Part shown: in pieces, positions 36,160-46,645 of the stretch
Numbering within the stretch: position 1 is the first letter of the stretch
How the letters are laid out: each line of letters opens with the position of its first letter
Assembly (NCBI RefSeq): GCF_003425685.1
Contig: NZ_QJKM01000003.1
Coordinates: forward strand, 372,001 to 436,000
DNA length: 64,000 nucleotides
From: Rhizobium terrae
GTDB taxonomy: Bacteria > Pseudomonadota > Alphaproteobacteria > Rhizobiales > Rhizobiaceae
Direction: 5' to 3'
Made by a program: the position numbers and the translations under genes
The notes under the pieces: model-generated
What the model was told of the DNA's origin: nothing
The model's input: the letters and a program-made list of their open reading frames with translations, nothing else
The model's database searches: none

Positions 36160-36714
36160 ATGCTTCGCTACAATCCGGAAAAATTCGCTTCGCTGTCGGA
36201 GTCCGACGTCGGCAAGCGCATTTGGTCGTTTCTTACGCGGCCTGCCACTATCGCTCGCCTGGAGACGGCCTCAGAGCTTGGAAAGCCCGCCGTCGAAGGC
36301 ATCGAAGAACAGCTTCTCGAGGAGTTCCGCGAAGACGTCCTAATTGACCGCGTCAAGCAGATGGTCGGCCACATGGTCAGGCAGATACTCGAACAGCGCG
36401 ATTGGGTTCTCGACCAAAGCGACGTGAAGGTTCAGTCGGTGCCCTTCACCAAGGCGGCACGCTACAGGCGGCCCGACTGGATCACCTTCCATGCCTTTCG
36501 CAATACGAAAGACCCCCGCGACGTCGTAATCACCGACCGTCGGCAGAACGCGCCTCTGCCGAAGGACGCTCGCTGGACCTTCTACGCGACCTTTGCCAGT
36601 CCCCTGAAGGCGGCCGTCGCGTTCGGCGTCAACGATACACCCAAGCTTCGCCGACAAGTGCAGACGCACGGTTTTCACCGTGTCCACATCCCGCGAATGC
36701 TGCGCCGCGCTTAA
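36160..36714 (+). CDS. Unknown protein, first gene of a HamA/HamB-like operon
   Basis: A 184-residue basic protein that I do not recognise. It has an N-terminal helical part (VGKRIWSFLTRPATIARLET, FREDVLIDRVKQMVGHMVRQ), then a mixed region FTKAARYRRPDWITFHAFRN and ASPLKAAVAFGVND. There is no signal or membrane segment. AAGGAGG lies 7 bases before the ATG at 36160. hamA begins 18 bases after its stop, so it is probably a third component of the same system. Confidence 0.75.
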   Translation: MLRYNPEKFASLSESDVGKRIWSFLTRPATIARLETASELGKPAVEGIEEQLLEEFREDVLIDRVKQMVGHMVRQILEQRDWVLDQSDVKVQSVPFTKAARYRRPDWITFHAFRNTKDPRDVVITDRRQNAPLPKDARWTFYATFASPLKAAVAFGVNDTPKLRRQVQTHGFHRVHIPRMLRRA

Positions 36715-36732
36715 TCGAGAGGGTATGAGCGC

Positions 36733-37509
36733 ATGGTGCAATTCAACGACTGGTGTGACGGAGCCGACACCCCACTCGGCAACCACCGCCTCCACATCAA
36801 GACCGTTCGCGCCGCCGACCGCCCGACGGGCGTCCAGCTGTCCGCCGCGGCCGTGCCTGGACACTATGCGGCGGAAGAGCGAGTCGCACGCGCATTGCGT
36901 CGCCTCGGCAAGCCAGGAGCTGCCGATCTGGTCACAGGGTTGTTGCCCCAGACAAAACAAATCCGGTCCGGGGATCTCGGGGAAATCTACGCGACCGAAT
37001 GGATCGATGCGCACAGCGGCTATCGCGCTCCCATCAAGCGTCTGCGATGGAAAGATCATCGCAACATGGCAATGCGCGGTGACGACGTGATCGGCATGGT
37101 CCTTGACCAAGCCACACAACGACTTCGCTTCCTCAAGACCGAGGCAAAGAGTCGGGCCTCTCTTCGCGCGCAGACTCTCACGGAGGCACGTGCTGGCCTT
37201 GACAAGGACAATGGACGACCTTCATCGCACGCGCTGTCGTTCATATCCGCGCGCCTTCTCGAACTTGCGAACGAACCGCTGGCGGACGCAATCGACGATG
37301 CGCTGGTGCGTCATGGCATTCCGTTGGCCAGTGTGCAGCATCTGTTGTTCACCTTCTCGGGCAACGCGCCGCAAGCATTGTTGACGCAGTCACTTCAAGC
37401 TTACCCGGGGCAAATCAATCAGTGGGGCGTTGCCCTCCACGTCGATGGCCATGCAGCCTTTGTCGGCGCCATCTATGATCGTGTGATCGCCAATGCCAAC
37501 CAACCCTGA
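36733..37509 (+). CDS. hamA: HamA-like (DUF1837-type) nuclease
   Basis: A 258-residue protein with the spacing of a PD-(D/E)XK fold as in HamA of Hachiman defence: Glu in RSGDLGEIYATEWI (about residues 78-91), basic RLRWKDHRNMAMRGDDVIGM with Asp, then Glu-x-Lys in LKTEAKSRASL (about 133-143). A C-terminal helical half follows (ALSFISARLLELANEPLADA). Family assignment is by pattern, not by search. Its last 17 bases overlap the helicase start, implying a complex, as for HamAB. Confidence 0.78.
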   Translation: MVQFNDWCDGADTPLGNHRLHIKTVRAADRPTGVQLSAAAVPGHYAAEERVARALRRLGKPGAADLVTGLLPQTKQIRSGDLGEIYATEWIDAHSGYRAPIKRLRWKDHRNMAMRGDDVIGMVLDQATQRLRFLKTEAKSRASLRAQTLTEARAGLDKDNGRPSSHALSFISARLLELANEPLADAIDDALVRHGIPLASVQHLLFTFSGNAPQALLTQSLQAYPGQINQWGVALHVDGHAAFVGAIYDRVIANANQP

Positions 37510-40500
37510 CACCATCTCGGCCGCCATCACCGAAGCAGCGGCAGCCGGCTTTCGGGGTAGACTCATCGCGCAAGGCCAAGCCCGTGCCATGATATGGCGA
37601 GGCGGCGTTCTACCACCCGACGCGCCACAGTTCTCGCCGCAGCTCAGCTTCGATCTTCATAGCTACGCCTACGGTCTCCTGGGTCTTGGCCTTCGCATGC
37701 TTGAGATGGGTGGTGATTCCGATCAGGCTCGGGTCGCCTTCGTGCAGGCTGCGACCGCCCTTGAATCGGTGATGGCCAAGGGTGATCGCGGCGAAGCGGA
37801 TCGGGATTTCCATTTCGTCATGGCGGCCGCCAGCTATCATCTCGCGCAGCTTTCCGCCCGGGCCTACTCGCTTCTCTCGATCGTCATAAGCGAAGAAAAC
37901 TTCTCGCCACTTGAGCGCGCTTTAGCGCAGCTGATGCGCCGGGATATCAATGGTCTCCGCGCACGGGTCCATAATTATCGCCTCGATGGCGAAGGCTCTG
38001 ACGCGCGAATCTCAGGTTTATTTCAAGAGCGGCTCGCGCTCGAACCCATTCAACCAGCTGACGAAGCAGCTCCTGACCGCGACGGCCATGACTTCCTCTG
38101 GGAAGGGCTGGATATTGCGCTGACCGACAACTTTTTCGGCGCCATCTCCATTTTCCTCTTAGCAATCGACCGCGGTGAGCGTGCCTTAGTCGAGCAAGCA
38201 ATCGCACGACTGCGGAACAGCCTTTCCATCTGTGCCGAGCTCAACCTCCTCCCGCAATGGTGGGCGCACAGAGTCGCTATTCATCTTCTGTCCGACCTCT
38301 GGTCCAACACTTTTCATGAGAGGGTCCCTCTCGCTCCCACGGGCGGTGCGGCAGCTGACTGGCTACGTTTGCGATCGATCTTGATTGCATCGCTCGCCTG
38401 CCGCTCAAGGGCGGAAATAGATCTGTGGCCATCGCAGATCGAGGCGGCGGCTCGCGCCGTCGATCAGTCCGATAATCTCGTCGTCTCACTGCCGACCAGC
38501 GCCGGCAAAACCCGTGTTGCGGAGCTATGCATTCTCCGGTGTCTTGCGGGCGGCCGGAGGGTCATGTTCGTGACCCCGCTAAGGGCTCTCTCAGCCCAGA
38601 CGGAAGCGAACCTCCAACGTACCTTTGGGCCACTTGGAAAGACGATTTCGGCTCTTTATGGGAGCATCGGCGTCTCCGGGTTCGATGAAGACGCAATTCG
38701 AGAACGCGACATCGTCGTCGCTACACCGGAGAAGATCGATTTTGCGCTTCGCAATGATCCTTCACTGCTCGACGACGTAGGTCTGCTGATTTTCGACGAA
38801 GGCCATATGATCGGCCCAGGCGAACGTGAAGTTCGTTACGAAGTCCAAATTCAGCGCTTGCTTCGCCGACCTGACGCCGATCAGCGCCGGATCGTGTGCC
38901 TCTCCGCAATCCTCCCCGATGGAGATCAGCTGGAGGATTTCTCCGCATGGCTACGCCGCGATCAGGCTGGTGGACCTGTCAAAAACGATTGGCGCCCAAC
39001 CCGTCTTCGGTTCGGAGAAGTCGGCTGGAATACCCCGAATGCGCGCCTGAACCTCCGTGTCGATGACGAACGCCCCTTCGTGCCCCGGTTCTTTACCGGT
39101 TTCGTTCCACAGCTTTTCATCAAGCCCAAGAGAAAACGGACGAAGATCTTTCCCTGCGACCAACGAGAGCTTTGTCTCGCCACGGCTTGGCGCCTGGTCG
39201 AAGATGGTCAAACGGTCCTCATCTATTGCCCGCAACGACGGAGCGTAAAGCCATACGCCGAGGTCATCGTCGATTTACACGAACGCGGCGCGCTGCCTTC
39301 ACTCCTAGCAGTGGACCCTGCGGCGCTCCAGACGGCTATCGCTTTGGGAGAGGAATGGCTAGGCCCAAATAGCGATATTTTGAAATGCCTCCGGCTCGGC
39401 GTTGCGCTCCATCACGGTGCTCTGCCTACGGCCTACCGGAAGGAAGTCGAACGTCTCCTTCGCGACGGCGTCCTCAAAGTCACGATCTCGTCCCCGACCC
39501 TTGCCCAGGGCCTGAACCTGTCGGCCACCGCTGTCGTCATGCACTCGCTTTATCGCAACGGCGAGATGATCAAGGTCTCCGAGTTCAAAAACGTCATAGG
39601 TCGCGCTGGCCGCGCCTACATCGATGTCGAAGGCCTTGTCCTCTTCCCGATCTTCGAGGATCGACGGAGCAAAAAGCACAACGAGTGGGTCCAGCTGATT
39701 GGAGACCCGGGCGCCCGCGAGATGGAAAGCGGCCTGATCCAATTGCTCACGGCCCTTCTGCTGCGCATGCACAAAATCGTCGGCGGCGATCTCAATCATC
39801 TGACGGAGTATGTCGTCAACAGCGCCGCTGCCTGGAACTTTCCAGAGGTGCCGGGCGAAAAGCCGAAAGATCGGGATGACGCACGGAAGCAATGGGAAAC
39901 GCACCTCGCGACGCTCGACACCGCGATCCTCAGCCTCATTGGCGAAGAAGATGTCCCAGATGCGGACATCGAGGCAACGCTCGACGCGATCCTGCAATCA
40001 TCTTTGTGGCAGCGCCGGCTTCTGCGAACATCGAACGAAGCTCGCATCGTTTTCAAGTCAACGTTGCTGACCCGGAGTCGGCACATCTGGGCCAATTCCA
40101 CCTCAGCAAAGCGCAAGGGCTACTTCCTCGCCGGCCTTGGTTTGGCAGCGGGCCAAGCTCTGGATGCCATCGCACCGGAGGCAAATCAGTTGCTTGTCCA
40201 AGCGAACGGCGCTCTGCTTATTGGCGACAGCGATGCGGCGATCGCTGCGATCACCGGCATTGCCGAGCGTGTATTCCCTTTCCATCCTTTCTCACCGGAT
40301 CCACTGCCCGTCAACTGGCGCGACGTTCTGCGCTTTTGGCTTCGCGGAGAGCCGCTGGCCGCCTTGGTCGCCAACGGCGACGGTGACGGCTTGCGGTTCA
40401 TCGAAGATGGCCTTGTCTATCGCCTGCCCTGGGCCATGGAGGCGCTACGCGTTCGGGCTGCCGCAAATGGTGATGTCGTTGGCGGTCCCGGCGCGGTTGC

Positions 40501-41032
40501 CGCGTTAGAAGATCATGAGCTTGGTCTAGCACTGTCTGCGGTCGAAACCGGCACCATGAACCGGTCAGCCTCGATCCTGATGCAAGCTGGATTCAACTCG
40601 CGCCTCGCCGCTATCAAAGCCGTAAATGACACGGGGGCGACATTCGCCACCGGACAGGAGTTGAGAAACTGGCTCGGGTCGCCCGAAGTCGCTGCGTTTG
40701 CCGCCCAGCCGGACTGGCCCACACTGGAGACACGAAGTCTCTGGCTCGATTTTGTGCAGGAGTTCGCGCCACGTGCCGACCGCACATGGTCGGAGCGCAC
40801 CTACTTGGCAAATGTGAACTGGACCACGGCACCCCCGCCCCCAGGGTCACCGGTTTCTTTGCACCACTGGAACGGCCAACCCCTCGTCATCTCGCCCGAG
40901 GGATTGTCGCATGGCGCTTTGCCATATGCACTGAACGCGAACCGGCGTGGCCTTCTGCGAGCCACGGTTTCCGCACAGGGTGGCCAGCTCAATCTTGTCT
41001 ATATCGGTCCAGACGACCTCTGGAACGCGTAA
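37493..41032 (+). CDS. hamB: HamB-like superfamily 2 helicase
   Basis: A 1179-residue protein. About 320 N-terminal residues are unrecognised and helical. The Ski2-like helicase core follows: motif I LPTSAGKTRVAEL (about residue 332), Ia FVTPLRALSAQ, Ib VATPEKIDFALR, motif II IFDEGHMIGPGE (about 432), motif III SAILPDGDQLE, motif V SSPTLAQGLNLSATAVVMHS and motif VI NVIGRAGRAYIDVEG (about 700). About 450 further C-terminal residues are unrecognised. In Hachiman the helicase senses damaged or invading DNA and releases HamA; this role is inferred from the gene pair. Confidence 0.85.
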   Translation: MPTNPDTISAAITEAAAAGFRGRLIAQGQARAMIWRGGVLPPDAPQFSPQLSFDLHSYAYGLLGLGLRMLEMGGDSDQARVAFVQAATALESVMAKGDRGEADRDFHFVMAAASYHLAQLSARAYSLLSIVISEENFSPLERALAQLMRRDINGLRARVHNYRLDGEGSDARISGLFQERLALEPIQPADEAAPDRDGHDFLWEGLDIALTDNFFGAISIFLLAIDRGERALVEQAIARLRNSLSICAELNLLPQWWAHRVAIHLLSDLWSNTFHERVPLAPTGGAAADWLRLRSILIASLACRSRAEIDLWPSQIEAAARAVDQSDNLVVSLPTSAGKTRVAELCILRCLAGGRRVMFVTPLRALSAQTEANLQRTFGPLGKTISALYGSIGVSGFDEDAIRERDIVVATPEKIDFALRNDPSLLDDVGLLIFDEGHMIGPGEREVRYEVQIQRLLRRPDADQRRIVCLSAILPDGDQLEDFSAWLRRDQAGGPVKNDWRPTRLRFGEVGWNTPNARLNLRVDDERPFVPRFFTGFVPQLFIKPKRKRTKIFPCDQRELCLATAWRLVEDGQTVLIYCPQRRSVKPYAEVIVDLHERGALPSLLAVDPAALQTAIALGEEWLGPNSDILKCLRLGVALHHGALPTAYRKEVERLLRDGVLKVTISSPTLAQGLNLSATAVVMHSLYRNGEMIKVSEFKNVIGRAGRAYIDVEGLVLFPIFEDRRSKKHNEWVQLIGDPGAREMESGLIQLLTALLLRMHKIVGGDLNHLTEYVVNSAAAWNFPEVPGEKPKDRDDARKQWETHLATLDTAILSLIGEEDVPDADIEATLDAILQSSLWQRRLLRTSNEARIVFKSTLLTRSRHIWANSTSAKRKGYFLAGLGLAAGQALDAIAPEANQLLVQANGALLIGDSDAAIAAITGIAERVFPFHPFSPDPLPVNWRDVLRFWLRGEPLAALVANGDGDGLRFIEDGLVYRLPWAMEALRVRAAANGDVVGGPGAVAALEDHELGLALSAVETGTMNRSASILMQAGFNSRLAAIKAVNDTGATFATGQELRNWLGSPEVAAFAAQPDWPTLETRSLWLDFVQEFAPRADRTWSERTYLANVNWTTAPPPPGSPVSLHHWNGQPLVISPEGLSHGALPYALNANRRGLLRATVSAQGGQLNLVYIGPDDLWNA

Positions 41033-41097
41033 GCAGCCTTGATCAGTGAGCCGGGGGTCAGTCGCAAATGCTCCTTGACTCTCGCCGGCGAAAGATA

Positions 41098-41112
41098 GAA
41101 CAAATAGAGAAC
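41098..41112 (+). promoter_or_regulatory. LexA box upstream of the imuA-imuB-dnaE2 operon
   Basis: GAACAAATAGAGAAC matches GAAC-N7-GAAC, the reverse complement of the GTTC-N7-GTTC box of alphaproteobacterial LexA, with perfect half-sites and spacing. It ends 37 bases before the imuA start, a position suited to repression. Confidence 0.85.
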
Positions 41113-41149
41113 ATGATGCTGCACCTATTCCAGGAGGTCAACAACGAAG

Positions 41150-41902
41150 TTGCGGCCCGAGCCCGCCATAGAGTCATTGCGCGCGCAGATCGAGAAGATC
41201 GAAGGCAAAGGCCGGCGCGTGAAATCGGTGCTTCCATTCGGGATCACCGAGATCGACTCGCGCCTTCCCGCCGGTGGCCTGACGCTGGGGGCACTCCACG
41301 AGATCGCGGGCGGTGGTAACGGTGCGGTCGATGGCGCGGCGGCGGCACTCTTTGCTGCCGGGGTGGCCGCGCGAACCAAGGGCAAGGTCCTTTGGGTCAT
41401 CACGCGGCCCGATCTCTTCGCACCAGCGCTAGCCCAAGCAGGCCTCGCGCCTGACCGCGTGATCTACGTCGAGGCCGGCAACGACAAGACCGTGCTCGCC
41501 TGTATCGAGGAAGGTCTCCGTCACGGCGGGCTCGGCGCTGTCGTCGGCGAAGTGGCGCGGCTCGATATGACCGCATCGCGCAGGCTCCAGCTCTGCGCGG
41601 AGGGAAGCGGCACGATCGGCATCGCATTGCGCCGCTGGCGTCGCCAGACCGAGGCCTCCGATTTCGGCCAGCCTACGGCGGCCGCGACCCGATGGCGCGT
41701 CTCCGTCATACCCTCGGCAGCCTTGCCGGTTCCCGGCGTCGGCCGCCACCGTTGGCTCCTTGAGTTGATCCGCGCCCGGGCGGGCGAAAGTGCAGATTTT
41801 GAAGTGGAGGCATGTGATGACTCGGGTCGTCTCGCTCTTCCTGCCGAGCTGGTCCACCGACCGGCTTCGGCGGAAGGCCGGCGACGCGGCGCCTCCGGCT
41901 GA
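41150..41902 (+). CDS. imuA: ImuA family translesion protein
   Basis: A 250-residue RecA-like accessory protein of the ImuA-ImuB-DnaE2 mutasome. It opens IESLRAQIEKIEGKGRRVKS, then LPFGITEIDSRLPAGGLTLG and LHEIAGGGNGAVDGAAAALF, the RecA-like region without a standard Walker A. TTG 41150 is the best start (AGGAGG about 12 bases upstream); no in-frame ATG exists nearby. A perfect LexA box precedes it, and its 3' end overlaps imuB by 86 bases. Confidence 0.87.
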   Translation: MRPEPAIESLRAQIEKIEGKGRRVKSVLPFGITEIDSRLPAGGLTLGALHEIAGGGNGAVDGAAAALFAAGVAARTKGKVLWVITRPDLFAPALAQAGLAPDRVIYVEAGNDKTVLACIEEGLRHGGLGAVVGEVARLDMTASRRLQLCAEGSGTIGIALRRWRRQTEASDFGQPTAAATRWRVSVIPSAALPVPGVGRHRWLLELIRARAGESADFEVEACDDSGRLALPAELVHRPASAEGRRRGASG

Positions 41903-43340
41903 GGCGCCGCTCGCTCTGATAGGCCGTGACGGGAGAAAGCAGGTGGTGTTGGCAGTGGACGCCGCCGCCCAGGCCGCCGGCGTGCGCGTCGGGATGCCGG
42001 CGACGAAAGCGCGTGTTCTCGTCCAAGGCCTCATCGTTCACGATCATGACGCTGTCGCTGACGCCCAGGCGCTCGACCGCCTCGCGCTGTGGATGCTCCA
42101 ACGCTACGCGCCGATCGTCACCGCCGACGCTCCGGACGGCCTGGTGATCGATTCCACCGGCGCCGATCATCTCCATGGTGGCGAGGACGCTATGCTCGCC
42201 GGCCTGATCGATCGGCTTGCCGCATCCGGCGTGCAGGCGCGCGCGGCGATCGCTGACACCTGGGGCGTGGCGCATGCCTTGGCTCGCTATGCCGCCAAGC
42301 CTGCGCTGGTCGCACCGGCAGGCCATGGCAGTGCGGTCCTGGCCAGCCTGCCGCTCGCGGCCCTTCGTTTGCCCGTCGACATGATCACGGCGCTCCATGT
42401 CCTTGGCTTCGAGCGCATCGGCGATATCCTCGCGCAGCCGCGCGCACCGCTCACCCTGCGCTTCGGGCCGCAGCTCGGCCGCCGCATCGATCAGGCGCTT
42501 GGGGCGCTCAGCGAGCCGATCAACCCGATCCGACCCGACGAGCTGATCCAGGTGAAGCGCAATTTCGCCGAACCCATCGGCGCGGCCCAGACCATCGCCC
42601 GCTACATCGGCAAGCTGGTCGTGCAGCTCTGCGCGGAGCTGGGGGCCAAGGGCCTCGGCGCCAAGCGCCTCGATCTGATCTGCCACCGCGTCGACAATCG
42701 GCTGCAGGCCATCCGCGTCGGCACAGCCATGCCGGTGCGCGACGTCAAGCGCCTCACCCGGCTTCTAACCGACAAGATCGAGACGATCGAGCCCGGCTTC
42801 GGCATCGAGATCCTCAGCCTGACCGCGACGCTGGCTGAACCGCTCTGCGAAAAGCAGAGCCTGACGGCGATGGTCGACGACGGCGTGCCTGATGTCTCCG
42901 ACCTGGTCGACACGCTCATCAACCGGGTCGGCGAGCGCAGCCTCTACCGGGCCGCGCCGATCGCGACAGAGGTGCCGGAGCGGTCTGTCAGAAGGATCGC
43001 GCCCATGGCGCCGGATACAGGCGCGACCTGGCCGGGCCATTGGCCGCGGCCGTCGCGGCTGCTCACTACGCCGGAACCCATTGAGACGATGGCGCTGTTG
43101 CCGGACCATCCACCTGTTGCCTTTACCTGGCGCGGCATCCGGCGACGCGTCCGGCACGCGGACGGGCCCGAACGCATCCGGGGTGAATGGTGGCTGCGCG
43201 ATGCCGAGCTGACGGCCGTGCGCGATTATTTCCGCGTCGAGGACGATGCCGGCGAGCGCTACTGGATCTTCCGCTCGGGCGATGGCGAGGACCCCAATAG
43301 CGGCTCCCAGCGCTGGTTCCTGCACGGGGTGTTCGGATGA
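41817..43340 (+). CDS. imuB: ImuB, Y-family polymerase-like protein
   Basis: A 507-residue homologue of Y-family polymerases (Pol IV/UmuC). It starts [20 protein letters not shown], where catalytic polymerases have an Asp, and the usual acidic Asp-Glu motif is replaced by [13 protein letters not shown], so it is probably non-catalytic, as known for ImuB. The little-finger part and a C-terminal tail follow, with [20 protein letters not shown]. ImuB bridges ImuA, DnaE2 and the beta clamp. GGAGG lies 6 bases before the ATG. Its stop overlaps the dnaE2 start (ATGA). Confidence 0.9.
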   Translation: MTRVVSLFLPSWSTDRLRRKAGDAAPPAEAPLALIGRDGRKQVVLAVDAAAQAAGVRVGMPATKARVLVQGLIVHDHDAVADAQALDRLALWMLQRYAPIVTADAPDGLVIDSTGADHLHGGEDAMLAGLIDRLAASGVQARAAIADTWGVAHALARYAAKPALVAPAGHGSAVLASLPLAALRLPVDMITALHVLGFERIGDILAQPRAPLTLRFGPQLGRRIDQALGALSEPINPIRPDELIQVKRNFAEPIGAAQTIARYIGKLVVQLCAELGAKGLGAKRLDLICHRVDNRLQAIRVGTAMPVRDVKRLTRLLTDKIETIEPGFGIEILSLTATLAEPLCEKQSLTAMVDDGVPDVSDLVDTLINRVGERSLYRAAPIATEVPERSVRRIAPMAPDTGATWPGHWPRPSRLLTTPEPIETMALLPDHPPVAFTWRGIRRRVRHADGPERIRGEWWLRDAELTAVRDYFRVEDDAGERYWIFRSGDGEDPNSGSQRWFLHGVFG

Positions 43341-46300
43341 CCGGTCCATCTCGCTACGCTGAGCTTCAGGTCACCTCGCATTTCTCGTTTCTGCGCGGCG
43401 CGTCGTCGTGCGAGGAGCTGTTCGCCCAAGCCGCGATCCAGGGCATCGAGGCGGTCGCCGTGGTCGATCGCAACTCGCTCGCCGGTATCGTGCGCGCCTT
43501 CGAAGCGGCGAAGACGACCGGCGTGCGGCTCATTGTCGGCTGTTGCCTCGATCTGACCGATGGAGCTTCGATCCTGGTCTATCCGACCGATCGTGCCGCC
43601 TACGGCCGGCTCTGCCGGTTGCTCTCACTCGGCAAGAAGCGCGGCGGCAGGGCGAAATGCATCCTCGAATGGGCCGATCTCGTCGCCTACAGCGATGGCC
43701 TGATCGGCATTCTCGTTCCCGACGAGGCCGATGAGGCCTGCGGCCTTCGACTGCGCCGGCTACGCGACGCGTTCGGCGACCGGGCCTATGTCGCGCTGAC
43801 GCTGCGCCGTCGGCCGAACGACCAGCTTCGCATCCACGAGCTTTCGAACATGGCCGCGCAGATGCGCGTGCCGACGGTCGTCACCAACGACGTGCTCTAT
43901 CACGCGGCCGACCGCCGTATCCTGCAGGACGTGGTGACCTGCATCCGGCACGGCATCACTATCGACGAGCTGGGCGATCGGCGCGAATACGGCGATCGAT
44001 ACCTGAAGCCGCCGGAGGAAATGTACCGGCTATTTCCCCGCAACCCCGAGGCTGTCGCCCGCACGATCGAGATAGCAGCGCGCTGTCGGTTCGACCTCAA
44101 AGAGCTGGCCTACCAGTATCCGGAAGAGCGCGACGACCCGACGCTCACCCCTCAGGAAACGCTGGAGAAGCTCACTTGGGAGGGCGCCGAGGAGCGCTAT
44201 CCCGAAGGTGTGCCGGACACCGTCCGGGCGTCCCTCCAGCATGAACTTCGGCTGATCGAGAAGCTTCAATATGCGCCGTACTTCCTGACGGTGAACAGCA
44301 TTGTCCGTTTCGCCCGCTCGAAGGATATTCTCTGCCAGGGACGCGGATCGGCCGCCAACTCCGCCGTTTGCTACGTGCTCGGCATCACCTCGATCGATCC
44401 TGGCCGAAATGACCTCCTGTTCGAACGCTTCGTGAGCGAAGAGCGCCGCGAGCCCCCTGACATCGACGTCGATTTCGAACACGAAAGGCGCGAAATCGTC
44501 ATGCAGTGGGTGTTCGACACCTATGGCCGGGACCGCGCCGCGCTGTGCTCGACAGTCATCCGCTATCGCACCAAGGGTGCGATGCGCGACGTCGGCAAGG
44601 CACTTGGCCTGACCGAGGATCTGATCAAGACTCTCTCGGGTCAGGTCTGGGGATGGTCGGAAGGTGTCGAGGAAAAGCACGTCGAAGCGCTAAACCTCAA
44701 TCTCGGCGATCGGCGCCTGCGGCTCGCCCTCGACCTCGCCCGCCAGCTCATGGGCGCTCCGCGCCACCTGTCGCAGCACCCCGGCGGCTTCGTCCTGACG
44801 CACGACCGGCTCGACGAGCTGGTGCCGATCGAGCCTGCGGCGATGGCGGACCGCCAGGTGATCGAATGGGACAAGGACGACATCGACGCCTTGCGCTTCA
44901 TGAAGGTCGATGTCCTGGCCTTGGGAATGCTGAGCTGCATGAAGCGCGGCCTCGATATGCTCTCCGACCACAAGGGCATCAATCTCGACCTCGCCACCAT
45001 CCCGGCCGAGGACCCGCGCACCTACGCGATGATCCGGCGGGCCGACACGCTCGGAACATTCCAGATCGAATCCCGCGCGCAGATGTCGATGCTGCCGAGG
45101 CTCAAACCCCGGACCTTCTATGACCTGGTCGTGCAGGTAGCGATCGTCAGGCCGGGCCCTATCCAGGGCGACATGGTCCATCCATATCTGCGCCGCCGTG
45201 AGGGTCTGGAGCCTGTCGTGTTCCCGAAACCCGAGCTGGAGAAGGTGCTCGGCAAAACCCTGGGCGTGCCGCTCTTTCAGGAGCAGGCCATGCGCGTCGC
45301 GATCGAGTGCGCCGGCTTCACGCCCGGCGAAGCAGACATGCTGCGCAAGTCGATGGCAACCTTTAAGTTCACCGGCGGCGTCTCCAGATTCAAGGAGAAG
45401 CTCATCCAGGGAATGGTCGACAATGGGTATCAGCGCGATTTTGCAGAGGCGACGTTCAAGCAGCTCGAAGGCTTCGGGTCTTACGGATTTCCGGAATCAC
45501 ACGCAGCCTCTTTTGCGCTGATCGCCTATGCCAGCGCGTGGCTGAAATGCTGGCACCCCGATATATTCTGCGCGGCGTTGCTCAACGCCCAACCGATGGG
45601 GTTCTACGCGCCCGCCCAGATCGTGAGGGATGCGATCGAGCATCGCATTGATGTCCGGCCCGTCTGCGCCAACGCCTCGCGCTGGGACTGCACCCTTGAA
45701 CCCACGGAGGACGAGAGCCGCTTCGCCGTCCGGCTCGGCCTGCGCATGGTGAAGGGTCTCGCCAACGCCCACGGCGCCGCGATCGTCACCGCGAGGGCCG
45801 ACCAGCCTTTCGCCTCGATCGACGATCTCTGGCGGCGCGCCGGTGTGCCATCGGCCACTCTGGTTCAGCTCGCCGAGGCCGACGCCTTCCGCCCGGCGCT
45901 CGGGCTCGCCCGCCGCGAGGCGCTATGGGCGATCAAGGCCCTACGGGACGAGCCGCTTCCGCTCTTCGCGGCGGCGTCCGCGCGCGAGGCCGAGATCGTG
46001 CCCGAGATCAACGAGCCGGCTGTAGCACTACGGCCGATGACGGCCGGCAGCGAGGTCGTCGAAGATTATGGTCATGTCGGGCTGACGTTGCGAGCCCATC
46101 CGCTCAGCTTTCTCCGTCAGGATCTACAGCGTCGCCGCATCGTCACCTGTGCGGAGGCCATGGCGACGCGCGACGGCCAATGGCTCGAAGCGGCCGGCAT
46201 CGTCCTCGTTCGCCAGCGCCCGGGCAGCGCCAAAGGCGTCATGTTCATCACGCTGGAGGATGAAACCGGGATCGCGAACCTCGTGGTCTGGGCCAAAGTG

Positions 46301-46606
46301 TTCGAGGCGAACCGTCGTGCCGTGCTGTCGGCCAGCATGATGGCCGTGCGCGGCCGCATCCAGCGCGAGGGCGACGTCGTGCATCTGGTCGCCCAGCGCA
46401 TCACCGACCTCTCGGCCGATCTTGCCAGCGTCGGCAGCCGCGATGCGAAGTTCCCGCTCCCGCACGGCCGCGGCGACCAAGTCCGCAACGGTGGAGCCGG
46501 GCCCGATCCTCGCGAGCTGCCGCCCAAGGGCCTACGCACCCGCGACATCTACATCCCCGACCTGCACATCGACACGATCAAAGTGAAGAGCCGGGACTTC
46601 CACTAG
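43337..46606 (+). CDS. dnaE2: Error-prone DNA polymerase DnaE2
   Basis: A 1089-residue C-family polymerase for SOS mutagenesis. The N-terminal PHP domain starts [20 protein letters not shown]. The palm contains the catalytic pattern [20 protein letters not shown] (about residues 373-392), [18 protein letters not shown], and [14 protein letters not shown]. The finger region has [20 protein letters not shown]-terminal OB fold ([20 protein letters not shown]) precedes the ending [20 protein letters not shown] typical of DnaE2. It is the last gene of the LexA-controlled operon; another copy may exist in the host. Confidence 0.95.
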   Translation: MTGPSRYAELQVTSHFSFLRGASSCEELFAQAAIQGIEAVAVVDRNSLAGIVRAFEAAKTTGVRLIVGCCLDLTDGASILVYPTDRAAYGRLCRLLSLGKKRGGRAKCILEWADLVAYSDGLIGILVPDEADEACGLRLRRLRDAFGDRAYVALTLRRRPNDQLRIHELSNMAAQMRVPTVVTNDVLYHAADRRILQDVVTCIRHGITIDELGDRREYGDRYLKPPEEMYRLFPRNPEAVARTIEIAARCRFDLKELAYQYPEERDDPTLTPQETLEKLTWEGAEERYPEGVPDTVRASLQHELRLIEKLQYAPYFLTVNSIVRFARSKDILCQGRGSAANSAVCYVLGITSIDPGRNDLLFERFVSEERREPPDIDVDFEHERREIVMQWVFDTYGRDRAALCSTVIRYRTKGAMRDVGKALGLTEDLIKTLSGQVWGWSEGVEEKHVEALNLNLGDRRLRLALDLARQLMGAPRHLSQHPGGFVLTHDRLDELVPIEPAAMADRQVIEWDKDDIDALRFMKVDVLALGMLSCMKRGLDMLSDHKGINLDLATIPAEDPRTYAMIRRADTLGTFQIESRAQMSMLPRLKPRTFYDLVVQVAIVRPGPIQGDMVHPYLRRREGLEPVVFPKPELEKVLGKTLGVPLFQEQAMRVAIECAGFTPGEADMLRKSMATFKFTGGVSRFKEKLIQGMVDNGYQRDFAEATFKQLEGFGSYGFPESHAASFALIAYASAWLKCWHPDIFCAALLNAQPMGFYAPAQIVRDAIEHRIDVRPVCANASRWDCTLEPTEDESRFAVRLGLRMVKGLANAHGAAIVTARADQPFASIDDLWRRAGVPSATLVQLAEADAFRPALGLARREALWAIKALRDEPLPLFAAASAREAEIVPEINEPAVALRPMTAGSEVVEDYGHVGLTLRAHPLSFLRQDLQRRRIVTCAEAMATRDGQWLEAAGIVLVRQRPGSAKGVMFITLEDETGIANLVVWAKVFEANRRAVLSASMMAVRGRIQREGDVVHLVAQRITDLSADLASVGSRDAKFPLPHGRGDQVRNGGAGPDPRELPPKGLRTRDIYIPDLHIDTIKVKSRDFH

Positions 46607-46645
46607 GAGACGATGTCTGTCGTGGCGATCGGCCAGCCAGCACGA

